Notes: generated by a model not told the origin, from the letters alone. A stretch of 64,000 nucleotides of DNA from Anaerostipes amylophilus (GCF_025567365.1 NZ_JAOQJG010000002.1:186001-250000); one strand, 5' to 3'; shown: positions 6,695 to 16,107, counted from the stretch's first letter. Numbers and translations: made by a program.

Positions 6695-8440
6695 ATGTCA
6701 GACATGTACCGTACCAGAACCATGGACCAGATTTCTGAAGGTGACATTGGAGAAGAATTAAAGATCGCCGGATGGGTAGAGAATATCCGTGACCACGGTG
6801 GAGTATCATTTATCGACTTACGCGATATGTATGGAGTGATGCAGGTCGTATTAAGAGATACAAGTTTATTGGACCACGTAAGAAAAGAAGAATGTTTATC
6901 CGTAGAAGGTGTGATTCAGCACAGAGACGAAGAAACATACAACCCTAAAATTCCTACAGGAACGATCGAATTAGAAGCGCATAAGATCGATATCTTAGGA
7001 AAAGTATACAGAGATCTTCCATTTGAGATCGCAACAAGTAAAGAGATCCGTGAAGATGTACGTTTAAAATACCGCTATCTTGATCTGAGAAACAGAAAGG
7101 TAAAAGATAACATCTTATTCCGTTCCAAAGTGATCCGTTTCTTAAGAGAAAAGATGGAAGACATGGGATTCGTAGAAGTTCAGACACCAATCCTTTGTGC
7201 ATCATCCCCAGAAGGAGCTCGTGACTACGTCGTACCTTCAAGAAAATACAAAGGTAAATTTTACGCATTACCACAGGCACCACAGCAGTACAAACAGTTA
7301 CTGATGGTATCTGGAATCGATAAATACTACCAGATCGCACCATGCTTCAGAGATGAAGATGCCCGTGCAGACCGTTCTCCAGGAGAATTCTACCAGTTAG
7401 ACTTTGAGATGGCTTTCGCAACACAGGAAGATGTCTTCAAGATCGGAGAAGAAGTATTAACAGAGACATTTAAGAAATTCGCACCAGAAGGAAGCGTTAT
7501 CACAGAAGCACCATACCCAATCTTCAGCTACAAAGAAGCAATGCTGCAGTTTGGTAGTGATAAACCAGACCTTCGTAACCCATTAAGAATCATCGATGTG
7601 ACAGATTTCTTCCAGAGATGTACATTCAAACCATTCCATGGACAGACAGTACGTGCGATCAACGTTCATGCAAAACTTTCCAAAGGACAGCATGAAAAAC
7701 TGTTGAAATTCGCACAGTCAATCGGTATGGGTGGACTTGGATACTTAGAAGTCAAAGAAGAAATGAAATACAAAGGACCAATCGACAAGTTCATTCCAGA
7801 TGATATGAAGATGGAATTAGCCGAGATGGCTGGATTACAGGAAGGAGACACAATCTTCTTCATCGCAGCACCAGAAAAAGCTGCATGTATCTACGCAGGA
7901 CAGATCCGTAACGAATTAGGAAGCAGATTAGATCTGTTAGAGAAGAATGCATACCGTTTCTGCTATATCAACGACTTCCCAATGTATGAGATCGATGAAG
8001 AAACAGGTAAATTAGGATTTACACATAACCCATTCTCTATGCCACAGGGTGGATTAGAAGCATTAAATGAAAAAGATCCATTAGATATCTTAGCATACCA
8101 GTATGATATCGTATGTAACGGAGTTGAATTATCTTCAGGAGCCGTTCGTAACCACGACATGGAGATCATGGAAAAAGCATTCGATATCGCAGGATATGAT
8201 AAAGAAACATTAAAAGACAAATTCGGAGCATTATACAACGCATTCCAGTTCGGTGCACCACCACATGCAGGAATGGCACCAGGAGTAGACCGTATGATTA
8301 TGTTACTTCGCAACGAAGAAAACATCCGAGAGATCATCGCCTTCCCAATGAGCGGAACAGCACAGGATCTCATGTGCGGAGCACCAAACGAGATTACAGA
8401 ACAGCAGCTTCGTGAAGTGCATATTAAGGTTAGAGATTAA
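6695..8440 (+). CDS. aspS: Aspartyl-tRNA synthetase
   Basis: Charges tRNA with aspartate. The 581-aa class II synthetase has the bacterial layout: N-terminal OB-fold anticodon-binding domain (about 1-105), catalytic core with motif 2 CFRDEDARADRSPGEFYQ, a GAD insertion (about 290-400), and motif 3 GVDRMIMLL close to the C-terminus. AAAGGAG precedes the ATG. It is controlled by the T-box upstream. Strong preference for codons such as AGA, GGA and CCA marks it as highly expressed. A 12-bp hairpin with a T tract (8465-8507) follows. Confidence 0.97.
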   Translation: MSDMYRTRTMDQISEGDIGEELKIAGWVENIRDHGGVSFIDLRDMYGVMQVVLRDTSLLDHVRKEECLSVEGVIQHRDEETYNPKIPTGTIELEAHKIDILGKVYRDLPFEIATSKEIREDVRLKYRYLDLRNRKVKDNILFRSKVIRFLREKMEDMGFVEVQTPILCASSPEGARDYVVPSRKYKGKFYALPQAPQQYKQLLMVSGIDKYYQIAPCFRDEDARADRSPGEFYQLDFEMAFATQEDVFKIGEEVLTETFKKFAPEGSVITEAPYPIFSYKEAMLQFGSDKPDLRNPLRIIDVTDFFQRCTFKPFHGQTVRAINVHAKLSKGQHEKLLKFAQSIGMGGLGYLEVKEEMKYKGPIDKFIPDDMKMELAEMAGLQEGDTIFFIAAPEKAACIYAGQIRNELGSRLDLLEKNAYRFCYINDFPMYEIDEETGKLGFTHNPFSMPQGGLEALNEKDPLDILAYQYDIVCNGVELSSGAVRNHDMEIMEKAFDIAGYDKETLKDKFGALYNAFQFGAPPHAGMAPGVDRMIMLLRNEENIREIIAFPMSGTAQDLMCGAPNEITEQQLREVHIKVRD

Positions 8441-8464
8441 TTAGAGATTATAAGATTTAAAAAT

Positions 8465-8507
8465 AAGGAGATATTTTCGCGAGATAAGGAAATATCTCTT
8501 TATTTTT
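8465..8507 (+). terminator. Terminator of aspS
   Basis: AAGGAGATATTT and AAATATCTCTTT pair over 12 bp with one G-T wobble, followed by ATTTTTG. Confidence 0.75.
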
Positions 8508-8581
8508 GTCTAAAAATTATGATTTTATAAAATAAAACAAGAAAAAATTATGCAAAAATGATAAAAAACATAAGAATTATG

Positions 8582-8611
8582 TTGAATAATATATATATAA
8601 AGAGATATAAT
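8582..8611 (+). promoter_or_regulatory. Candidate cas operon promoter
   Basis: TTGAAT (8582-8587) and TATAAT (8606-8611) are 18 bases apart. Transcription from here would cross the tracrRNA gene in antisense before reaching cas9 at 8825, giving a leader of roughly 200 bases. Confidence 0.5.
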
Positions 8612-8654
8612 AGAAACAGATTAACAGTACAGTAATGTTTGTTTATAATAAAAT

Positions 8655-8771
8655 AAAAAACTCGCCGAAGCGAGTTTAAATCCACCACCATGTGGAACCC
8701 TAAAAAGGGCGACTACGAAAATTCGTTATTTGAACCGTGTAGTGTAATCTCATATGGTAATCAATTGAGAT
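8655..8771 (-). ncRNA. tracrRNA
   Basis: On the minus strand, an anti-repeat at about 8766-8728 is complementary to the CRISPR repeat. The match runs through GTAGTGTAAT and CATATGGTAATCAA, with a bulge where the repeat has GAG and this strand has CACGG. Then follow small hairpins CCC-TTTTTA-GGG and CCAC-ATG-GTGG, and a terminator AACTCG-CTTCGG-CGAGTTTTTT (8678-8655). The order lower stem, bulge, upper stem, nexus, terminal hairpins is that of type II-A tracrRNAs. Expected length is about 115 nt. It guides RNase III processing of pre-crRNA and is the scaffold for Cas9. Confidence 0.9.
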
Positions 8772-8777
8772 ATTTTT

Positions 8778-8806
8778 ATTATAAGCAGATTGATTTCTTC
8801 TGTCAA
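8778..8806 (-). promoter_or_regulatory. tracrRNA promoter
   Basis: On the minus strand TTGACA (8806-8801) and TATAAT (8783-8778) are exact consensus hexamers with a 17-base spacer. They place the RNA start near 8771, just before the anti-repeat. The promoter lies inside the spacer between tracrRNA and the cas9 start, so the two transcripts diverge or overlap here. Confidence 0.85.
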
Positions 8807-8824
8807 GAATGGAGAGGGACGAAA

Positions 8825-11800
8825 ATGAATAAAAAGTATTATTTAGGATTAGATATAGGGACAAATTCTGTAGGATGGGCAGTAACAGATGAAAATTATA
8901 ATCTTTACAAATATGCTGGAAAAAGAATGTGGGGAATTCGTTTATTTGAAGCAGCAGATACAGCAGCAGAACGAAGAATGAAACGCTCAAATCGGAGAAG
9001 ATTATCAAGAAAGAAACAAAGAATAGATTTATTGCAAGAATTATTTTCAGAAGAAATTGTCAAGAAAGATCTTACATTTTTCATAAGATTGAATGAAAGC
9101 AGATTGCATTTCGAAGATAAATCTACAGGTGAGAAGTATCCATTATTTGTAGATAAAGAATATACAGATATTGATTATCATAAACAATATCCAACGATGT
9201 ACCATTTAAGAAAAGAATTAATTGAGAATCCAGAACCGCATGATATTCGCCTGGTATATTTAGCATGCCATCATATTTTGAAAAATAGAGGGCATTTTTT
9301 GATTAATGGAAGTATCAGTGATGTAAAGAATTTATCATTTGTTTGCGGAGAAATGATAAAGGAATTTAATTCTGTGTCAGAATATGAAATAAGTTTAACA
9401 GATATAAGAGAATTAGAACGAATATTAAGTGATAAAAAGACTGCAAAATCAGTAAAAGCAAAACAAGTCGCACAATTATTTGAATGTACTCCGGCAGAGG
9501 ATAAAGAACAACAAAAATGTGCTAAGGCAATTATTACCAATTTAAGTAAATTAATTGTAGGGTTAAAGGGTAATATCAGCAAAATGTTTCATCAGCCATT
9601 GGAAGAAATCAGTACAAAAAGTTTTAAATTTACAGAAGCGAAATATGAAGATGAGATCATGCCTGCAATTGAAGAAAATTATCCAGATTATGCAAGTGTA
9701 ATTGATAGAATCAAAGGTGTATATGATTGGAGTGTATTAGTTGAAATCTTAGATGGAGAAGATTATTTATCATTTGCAAAGGTAAAAGCGTATGAAAAAC
9801 ATGGGAAAAATCTACATATATTAAAAAATGTTATGAAAAAATATTGCAAAGATGAAGTGTATCAAGCTTTTTTTAATGGAATCAACGAAAAAAATGGTTA
9901 TGGAAATTATATTGGAGCAATTCGGAAGAATGGTCATACATATAAAATGGATCGATGTAAATCAGAGGAAGATTTTTATAAAGGTTTACAAAAGATTTTA
10001 TCTACAATTGTTCCAGATCAAGAAGATGAAGAATTATTAGAAAAATTAAAGGCAGAAGTAGAGAATCAAACATTGTTACCATTAGCAAGATCAAAGGAAA
10101 ATGGAACAATTCCGAATCAGGTTCATCTTCAGGAATTAATGAAAATATTGGATAACGCAAAAGAATATTTGGATTTTTTGAAGAAAGAAGATGAGTATGG
10201 AACAATAGCTGAGAAGATTATATCTATTGCAAAATTTAGGATACCATATTATGTAGGACCATTAAGCAGGAGACATAAAGAAGAAGGTTCTAATTCATGG
10301 ATGATAAGAAAAGAAGAAGGAAGAATTTATCCATGGAATTTTGGAGATAAAGTGGATGTAGAACAATCAAATAAGGAATTTATTGAGCGTATGACAAATA
10401 AATGTACTTATTTAATCGGAGAAGATGTTTTACCGAAAAACTCTTTGTTATATTCAAAATATATGGTACTAAATGAACTGAATAACCTAAAAATAAGAGG
10501 AAATAAAATATCTGTGGAACTAAAACAGAGAATTTATAAAGATCTATTCTGTACAATGGCAAAAGTGACAGGAAAGAGAATTTTAGAATACCTAAAGATG
10601 GAAGATCCAGAAATTGTACAGGAAGATATTAGTGGATTTGATATTGATTTTAAATCGGCTCTTGCATCTTATTTAGATTTCAAAAAACAAGTAGTAGGAA
10701 ATGAAATAGAAAAAGATCATTATAAAGAAATTATAGAAGAAATCATTAAATGGAAAACAATCTATGATGATGATTCCAAAATGATGAGAAGAATGATAGA
10801 ACGAGAATATCCAGAGGTATTTGATAAAGAACAGATAAAGAAAATCTGTCAGTTGAAATATAGTGGATGGGGAAATTTCTCTGACAGATTTTTGAATGGT
10901 GTTAGAGGTGCAGATAAAGAGACTGAGGAAAGTTATACGATCATAGAAGCATTATGGAAAACAAATTATAATCTGATGCAGCTTCTAAGCAAACAATTTA
11001 GTTTTAAAGAGGAAATTGATCAGATAAATGCGGAAAAAGCAGGTGATGTAGGGAAAATCAATTATGAAAATACAGTCAAAGATTTAATCGTGTCGCCATC
11101 TAATAAACGTGCAATATGGCAGACGATACAGATTGCAGAAGAAATAAAAAAAGTAATGAAATGTGAGCCAGAAAGAATCTTTATTGAAATGGCACGAGGA
11201 GGAGAAAAAGAGAAAAAAAGAACTGTTTCAAGAAAGACAAGATTGCAGGAATTATATGCTGGGTGCAAAGATGATACACGCAATTGGATGAAAGAAATTG
11301 GCGATAGGGAGGAACGAGAATTCAATAGCCGAAAACTCTATTTGTATTATACACAGATGGGAAAATGTATGTATACAGGAGATGAAATAGATGTGGATGC
11401 ATTGATGAAAGGGAATTCTAACTGGGATATTGATCACATTTACCCACAGTCAAGAATTAAGGATGATAGTTTAGATAATATGGTTTTGGTTCGAAAAGAT
11501 GTAAATAATAAAAAGCGAAATAAAATTCTGTCTCCAAAGATTCGAGAAGATATGAAAGGATACTGGACAATGCTATGTCAGAAGGGCTTGATTTCAAAAA
11601 GGAAATACGACCGATTGACAAGGACAACAGATTTTACGGACGAAGAATTGTCAGGATTTATTGAGAGACAATTGGTAGAAACAAGACAGTCATCAAAAGC
11701 AGTAGCAGAGTTGTTGAATCGATTGTATAAAGATTCAGAAGTTGTTTATGTAAAAGCTGGATTAGTTTCAGATTTCCGACATGATAATGATCTGCTGAAA

Positions 11801-12883
11801 TCCAGAAGAGTGAATGATTACCATCATGCAAAAGATGCATTTTTGAATATAGTAGTTGGAAATGTTTATCATGTAAGATTTACATCGAATCCTAGAAAAT
11901 GGATTAAAGACAATAGAGATAGCAATTACAGCATTCGTAGAGTATTTAATTATGATGTAAAACAAGGCGATAAGATTGTATGGCATGGAAGTGAAAATGG
12001 TGGACACAGTATTGATCAGATAAAGAAGATAATGAGTCGAAATGATATTTTATATACAGAATACACATATTGCGAAAAAGGTCAGTTGTTTAATGAAACT
12101 TTAGCGAAGAAAGGGAATGAAAAAGCGATAGCTTTAAAGAAAAATCTTGATCCAGTAAAATATGGAGGGTACACCACTCCGAAGACATCAGCATTTGCAT
12201 TTGTTGAATTTGATGGAAAGAAAAAAGAACGGAAAAATCATATTGTGGAAATTCCAGTATATGTTGTAAATATTGCGAAGAGAGAACCAGATGCAGTAAA
12301 AAAATATCTGGAAGAGAGAAAAGGATATAGCAATGTAGTTATTAAGAAATATCCGATCAAGAAGAATAGTTTGATAAAGATGGATGGGTATTTGGCAAGA
12401 TTGAGAGGAGCGAATGAAAAGGATATTATATTAAAGAATGCAGTTCAATTAATTTTAAATAAAGACTTGTACGAGATAGTACGAAAAATTGAAAAGTATT
12501 TGGAATATAATTTACAATATCAAGCTGATGCTAAATTTGAAGGATTTACAATGAAAGATTTAAATATGATATATGAAGAATTGTATTTAAAATTAAAAGA
12601 AAGTATTTTTCAAAAGCGTCCAGCGCAGCAAATGAAAACATTAGAAAAAGGAAAGGAAGCATTCATATCTATAGAAAATTTAGGGGAAAAAGCAAAAGTA
12701 ATCAATGAGATAATTGCAATGTTTCGATGTGATGCTACAACTGTAGCTAATCTTAAAGTAATTAATGGGTCACAGAATGCTGGAAGTATGAAGGTTAATA
12801 AAAATACGTTAACATCAAAATCATTGAAATTGGTTCATCAGTCAATTACAGGACTATTTGAAACGGAAGAGGAATTAGTATGA
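8825..12883 (+). CDS. cas9: CRISPR-associated endonuclease Cas9 (type II-A)
   Basis: RNA-guided double-strand DNA nuclease. ATG 8825 follows GGAGAGGGAC and gives 1352 aa; the upstream in-frame ATG at 8690 lies in tracrRNA and is rejected. RuvC-I is LGLDIGTNSVGWAV with Asp10. The arginine-rich bridge helix is at about 47-70 (RRMKRSNRRRLSRKK). RuvC-II is IFIEMARG with Glu788. The HNH centre is WDIDHIYPQS with His871, and RuvC-III is HHAKDA with His1001 and Asp1004. All catalytic residues are present, so the nuclease looks intact. The last 250 residues should read the PAM. The gene overlaps cas1 by ATGA. Confidence 0.98.
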   Translation: MNKKYYLGLDIGTNSVGWAVTDENYNLYKYAGKRMWGIRLFEAADTAAERRMKRSNRRRLSRKKQRIDLLQELFSEEIVKKDLTFFIRLNESRLHFEDKSTGEKYPLFVDKEYTDIDYHKQYPTMYHLRKELIENPEPHDIRLVYLACHHILKNRGHFLINGSISDVKNLSFVCGEMIKEFNSVSEYEISLTDIRELERILSDKKTAKSVKAKQVAQLFECTPAEDKEQQKCAKAIITNLSKLIVGLKGNISKMFHQPLEEISTKSFKFTEAKYEDEIMPAIEENYPDYASVIDRIKGVYDWSVLVEILDGEDYLSFAKVKAYEKHGKNLHILKNVMKKYCKDEVYQAFFNGINEKNGYGNYIGAIRKNGHTYKMDRCKSEEDFYKGLQKILSTIVPDQEDEELLEKLKAEVENQTLLPLARSKENGTIPNQVHLQELMKILDNAKEYLDFLKKEDEYGTIAEKIISIAKFRIPYYVGPLSRRHKEEGSNSWMIRKEEGRIYPWNFGDKVDVEQSNKEFIERMTNKCTYLIGEDVLPKNSLLYSKYMVLNELNNLKIRGNKISVELKQRIYKDLFCTMAKVTGKRILEYLKMEDPEIVQEDISGFDIDFKSALASYLDFKKQVVGNEIEKDHYKEIIEEIIKWKTIYDDDSKMMRRMIEREYPEVFDKEQIKKICQLKYSGWGNFSDRFLNGVRGADKETEESYTIIEALWKTNYNLMQLLSKQFSFKEEIDQINAEKAGDVGKINYENTVKDLIVSPSNKRAIWQTIQIAEEIKKVMKCEPERIFIEMARGGEKEKKRTVSRKTRLQELYAGCKDDTRNWMKEIGDREEREFNSRKLYLYYTQMGKCMYTGDEIDVDALMKGNSNWDIDHIYPQSRIKDDSLDNMVLVRKDVNNKKRNKILSPKIREDMKGYWTMLCQKGLISKRKYDRLTRTTDFTDEELSGFIERQLVETRQSSKAVAELLNRLYKDSEVVYVKAGLVSDFRHDNDLLKSRRVNDYHHAKDAFLNIVVGNVYHVRFTSNPRKWIKDNRDSNYSIRRVFNYDVKQGDKIVWHGSENGGHSIDQIKKIMSRNDILYTEYTYCEKGQLFNETLAKKGNEKAIALKKNLDPVKYGGYTTPKTSAFAFVEFDGKKKERKNHIVEIPVYVVNIAKREPDAVKKYLEERKGYSNVVIKKYPIKKNSLIKMDGYLARLRGANEKDIILKNAVQLILNKDLYEIVRKIEKYLEYNLQYQADAKFEGFTMKDLNMIYEELYLKLKESIFQKRPAQQMKTLEKGKEAFISIENLGEKAKVINEIIAMFRCDATTVANLKVINGSQNAGSMKVNKNTLTSKSLKLVHQSITGLFETEEELV

Positions 12884-13755
12884 GTTGGAGAACTGTAGTA
12901 ATTACAGGAAATGCTAAGTTGGATTATAAAATGGATTATATGGTAGTTCGCAAATCAGATATGACAACTCGAATCTATATTGGAGAAATTGGCATGTTGA
13001 TCATTGAATCAACAGCCATTTCTCTAACAACAATGCTACTAAGTGAATTAACAAAACATAAAATTAAAATAGTATTTTGTGACGAAAAACATAATCCACA
13101 ATCAGAATTGATTCCATATTATGGAAGTCATGATACAAGTGCAAAAGTTAGAATGCAGACCCAATGGTCAAAAGAAGTAAAAGACAATATATGGACAGAA
13201 ATTGTATCAGAAAAGATAAGAAAACAAAGTGATCATTTAAAAGAAAATGATCAAGAAGTTCAAGCTGACATGTTGAAGCAATATGTGAAAGAAATAGAAT
13301 TGGGAGATAAAACGAATCGGGAGGGACATGCTGCAAAAGTTTATTTTAATGCACTGTTTGGATTAGATTTTTCGAGAAGCAAGGAATGTGCAATTAATGC
13401 GGCTTTAAATTATGGGTATGGTATTTTATTGTCTTGCTTTAACCGAGAAGTGATTGCGAATGGGTATATTACACAGCTAGGATTATTTCATAACAATATG
13501 TTTAATCAGTTTAATTTAGCTTCAGATTTGATGGAACCATTTCGAATTCTTGTAGATCGTATTGTGGTAAAAAATAAACCAGAGAAATTTGAGAGAGAGG
13601 AAAAATTAGATTATATATATATGCTGGAGGATGAAGTATTGATTGATGGGAAATATCAGTATGTCAGCAATGCAATAAAAATATACTGCAGGAGTATTTT
13701 TGATGCGTTAAATGAAAATGATGTATCATTGATCAAATTTTATAGGATGATATGA
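12880..13755 (+). CDS. cas1: CRISPR-associated integrase Cas1
   Basis: Metal-dependent integrase that, with Cas2, inserts new spacers at the leader end of the array. The 291-aa length fits type II-A Cas1. N-terminal beta-domain features are MSWRTVVITG...DYMVVRK and ISLTTMLLSELTKHKIKIVFCD. The C-terminal helical domain carries NREVIANGYITQLGLFHNN and FNLASDLMEPFRILVD, which hold the conserved catalytic His and acidic residues. Start ATG overlaps the cas9 stop, indicating translational coupling. Confidence 0.95.
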   Translation: MSWRTVVITGNAKLDYKMDYMVVRKSDMTTRIYIGEIGMLIIESTAISLTTMLLSELTKHKIKIVFCDEKHNPQSELIPYYGSHDTSAKVRMQTQWSKEVKDNIWTEIVSEKIRKQSDHLKENDQEVQADMLKQYVKEIELGDKTNREGHAAKVYFNALFGLDFSRSKECAINAALNYGYGILLSCFNREVIANGYITQLGLFHNNMFNQFNLASDLMEPFRILVDRIVVKNKPEKFEREEKLDYIYMLEDEVLIDGKYQYVSNAIKIYCRSIFDALNENDVSLIKFYRMI

Positions 13756-14072
13756 GTTATAGATTTATGAGAGTGATTGTATTTTTTGATTTACCAACGA
13801 TTAGTTTAGAGGATAAAAGAGAGTATCGGAATTTTCGAAAATTTTTGCTGAAGAAGGGATTTGCCATGATGCAGGAAAGTGTGTACAGCAAATTGGCATT
13901 AAATACGACTGTAGCTAATGGGGTTGTTTCGAGTGTAAAAGAGCATAAACCTAAAGATGAATTGGTGCAGATGCTTGTTATCACAGAAAAACAATATTCT
14001 AAAATGGAATATATTATTGGGAAAAAAGGTTCAACAATTATTGATTCGGATCAAAGGACGGTTATATTATGA
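13752..14072 (+). CDS. cas2: CRISPR-associated protein Cas2
   Basis: Small ferredoxin-fold partner of Cas1 in spacer acquisition. MRVIVFFDLP is the signature first beta-strand with the conserved Asp. FLLKKGFAMMQESVYSKL and the end QMLVITEKQY fit the family. It is 106 aa from the overlapping ATGA start, or 101 aa from the internal ATG just before RVIVFFD. It is coupled to both neighbours by 4-base overlaps. Confidence 0.95.
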   Translation: MSYRFMRVIVFFDLPTISLEDKREYRNFRKFLLKKGFAMMQESVYSKLALNTTVANGVVSSVKEHKPKDELVQMLVITEKQYSKMEYIIGKKGSTIIDSDQRTVIL

Positions 14073-14743
14073 AATTTATAAGCCATGGAAATGGAATAGA
14101 AAGCAGGTTGGAAACAGAAAGGATTAATGCAATCATATTGGAAGATTCAGAACAATATACAGGATTAATTCAAAAATTATGGAATCAGATTCATAAAGTT
14201 GAAGAAACATTATTGCTATATGGAGTGGAAAATGAATTATTAGATATGAGTAAACAATGCGATTTATTATTTTCAATTAGAGACTTAAGTTTACAAAATT
14301 CCAGAATTCAGAAAAAATTGATCACATATTTGTCAGAAGAAATCCAAATGAGTGAATTATATGACAAAATAGTTGAAAATCAAGCGGAATTATTACGAAT
14401 TATAGAGGAAATAAAGAATCTTTCAGAATATCCCATTTGTATGAATGAAGAGTATAATATAGTAGATATATTGAAATATCTCGGAGTGAAATTATCAGAA
14501 ACAGAGGGAAGTTTTTGTGAAAAATTAATCGATTATATGAAAATTAGTTATGATTTTTTGAAGATAGATGTGTTTTTTGTAGTAGGTTGCAAAGGATATC
14601 TGAAAGAAAAAGATTATGAATATTTGCAGGAATGGACAAGATATCAGCAAATTACACTAGTATTGATAGAATGTGATGAAGATCGGTTGCCATTGGGGAT
14701 GAATAAGTATATAATTGATAGGGATAAATGTGTTATACATTAA
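14069..14743 (+). CDS. csn2: CRISPR-associated protein Csn2
   Basis: The type II-A-specific adaptation factor. Known members form a tetrameric ring that slides on double-stranded DNA ends and is needed for spacer acquisition. This 224-aa protein is the usual size for short Csn2. Supporting features are the N-terminal segment KFISHGNGIESRLE, the central coiled region, and the ending (LVLIECDEDRLPLGMNKYIIDRDKCVIH), together with its fixed place after cas2 and before the array. The sequence is divergent, so context carries much of the call. Start overlaps the cas2 stop. Confidence 0.88.
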   Translation: MKFISHGNGIESRLETERINAIILEDSEQYTGLIQKLWNQIHKVEETLLLYGVENELLDMSKQCDLLFSIRDLSLQNSRIQKKLITYLSEEIQMSELYDKIVENQAELLRIIEEIKNLSEYPICMNEEYNIVDILKYLGVKLSETEGSFCEKLIDYMKISYDFLKIDVFFVVGCKGYLKEKDYEYLQEWTRYQQITLVLIECDEDRLPLGMNKYIIDRDKCVIH

Positions 14744-14794
14744 TTCCATATGAGAATACAACATGTGATGTAGTGGCATGACTTGAAAATTGAG
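14744..14794 (+). promoter_or_regulatory. CRISPR leader
   Basis: Only 51 bases separate the csn2 stop from the first repeat. The last bases before the repeat are AAAATTGAG. This resembles the leader-anchoring ATTTGAG motif known for type II-A integration sites. No clear promoter is visible, so array transcription may start within csn2 or come from the cas operon. Confidence 0.6.
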
Positions 14795-15028
14795 GTTTGA
14801 GAGTAGTGTAATTTCATATGGTAATCAAACAGTCTGCCTTGAATAGTGTATGTTACAGCCGTTTGAGAGTAGTGTAATTTCATATGGTAATCAAACGGAA
14901 ATAAAGTAACAATTGATTTAACAGAGGTTTGAGAGTAGTGTAATTTCATATGGTAATCAAACTCATCAATCGGTGTATAAAAAGGAATTGTTGTTTGAGA
15001 GTAGTGTAATTTCATATGGTAATCTGGT
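14795..15028 (+). CRISPR. CRISPR array, 4 repeats and 3 spacers (type II-A)
   Basis: The 36-bp repeats start at 14795, 14861, 14927 and 14993. They begin GTTTGAGAGTAGTG and end ATGGTAATCAAAC. Spacers are all exactly 30 bp (14831-14860, 14897-14926, 14963-14992). The first three repeats are identical. The last loses its final bases (ATCTGGT in place of ATCAAAC), which marks the trailer end and shows that transcription and growth run from the csn2 side. The repeat is complementary to the tracrRNA anti-repeat upstream of cas9. Spacer origins are unknown. Confidence 0.97.
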
Positions 15029-15093
15029 GTTTGAAGATAAAAATCATTTGAATCTTGTAATATAGCTTTAAATGATGAATCAAAACAACATAT

Positions 15094-15137
15094 AAAAGAC
15101 AGGAAACAGACCAAAGAAGGTCAGCTTCCTGTCTTTT
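15094..15137 (+). terminator. Terminator after the CRISPR array
   Basis: AAAAGACAGGAA pairs with TTCCTGTCTTTT. An inner GACC/GGTC pair lies within the loop and TTTTTG follows. Confidence 0.8.
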
Positions 15138-15201
15138 TGTTTACCAGAAAAATTTTACATGCTACAATAATAAAAAACAGACATCAAAGGAGGACACCAA
15201 C

Positions 15202-15633
15202 ATGAAGATCAAAAATGCAACAATGAAAGATTTCGACACAGCCTATGAATACATCAAAAAACTCTGGGACTACAACACCTACGACTATGAAACAACCAAA
15301 GAAGTCTACGAAAAAGTACTACAAGACGAAAACAGTTTTGCATTTTTTGCAATAGAAGACGATGGAACTTTTCATGGATTCTGCCATGGAGATTATTTTC
15401 ATACCTTCTGGATGTCAGGGCTTACCTGCTATGTATCAAGTTTGATCACAAACGAAGAAGACCGAGGTAAAGGATATGGTGTAAAATTATTAGATCATGC
15501 AAAGAAATTGGCAAAAGAACGAGGATGTAAAGCAATCACTTTAGACTCCGGACTGCCAAGAGTACAAGCTCACGGATTTTATGAACATTACGGATTCGAG
15601 AAAAGCTGCTATGGATTTGAATTAGCACTGTAG
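15202..15633 (+). CDS. GNAT-family N-acetyltransferase
   Basis: Transfers an acetyl group from acetyl-CoA to an unknown small molecule or protein. The 143-aa length is typical of a single GNAT domain. The acetyl-CoA pyrophosphate loop is EEDRGKGYGVKLLDHAKK (motif A, R/Q-x-x-G-x-G). The later AHGFYEHYGFEKS is the usual motif B with the conserved Tyr. AAAGGAGG precedes the ATG. It lies 16 bases ahead of the DUF523 gene and probably shares its transcript. The substrate cannot be told. Confidence 0.88.
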   Translation: MKIKNATMKDFDTAYEYIKKLWDYNTYDYETTKEVYEKVLQDENSFAFFAIEDDGTFHGFCHGDYFHTFWMSGLTCYVSSLITNEEDRGKGYGVKLLDHAKKLAKERGCKAITLDSGLPRVQAHGFYEHYGFEKSCYGFELAL

Positions 15634-15648
15634 AAGAAAGGAAAAATA

Positions 15649-16077
15649 ATGAAAATATTAGTTAGTGCCTGTTTATTAGGGATCGACTGCAAATACAACG
15701 CAAAAAACAATAAAAATGAACAGGTCCTAAAGTTACTAAAAGACCACGATTTGGTCCCAGTCTGTCCAGAGATCATGGGAGGACTGCCAACACCGAGAAT
15801 TCCGGCAGAAATACATCAAAACAAAGTTATCGCAAAAGATGGCAAAGATGTTACAAAACAATACCAAAAAGGTGCCGAAGAGACACTAAAAATTGCAAAG
15901 TTATATAACTGTCACACAGCGATCCTAAAAGAAAAAAGTCCATCTTGTGGCTGTGGCAAAGTCTATGATGGAACATTTACAGGCACGCTGATCAATGGGG
16001 ACGGAATCACAGCTAGATTATTAAAAGAACATGGAATCAAAATCACAGGGGAAACAACCTTAGATATCACAGAATAA
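15649..16077 (+). CDS. DUF523 family protein
   Basis: A 142-aa protein with the whole DUF523 pattern. It starts LVSACLLGIDCKYNAKNN, continues VPVCPEIMGGLPTPRIPAEI, and ends with AILKEKSPSCGCGKVYDGTFTG. The conserved cysteines (Cys8, Cys14, VCPE and the SPSCGCG pair) suggest metal or Fe-S binding; this is inference. Function is unknown in the family. Domains of this kind are found next to photolyase-like or sulfur-linked proteins, but nothing here confirms a role. AGAAAGG lies before the start. Confidence 0.9.
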   Translation: MKILVSACLLGIDCKYNAKNNKNEQVLKLLKDHDLVPVCPEIMGGLPTPRIPAEIHQNKVIAKDGKDVTKQYQKGAEETLKIAKLYNCHTAILKEKSPSCGCGKVYDGTFTGTLINGDGITARLLKEHGIKITGETTLDITE

Positions 16078-16107
16078 AATAGTGAACAGTAAAATGAGGA
16101 TCCAAAT

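Noticed and set aside
8690..8824. Longer cas9 start at 8690 giving 45 extra N-terminal residues
   Set aside because: The extra codons coincide with the tracrRNA gene and its promoter, and the Shine-Dalgarno sequence belongs to ATG 8825, which starts the normal Cas9 N-terminus.
14740..15114. Minus-strand ORF of 124 aa across the CRISPR array
   Set aside because: Its repeated FDYHMKLHYSQT units are only the translated CRISPR repeats.
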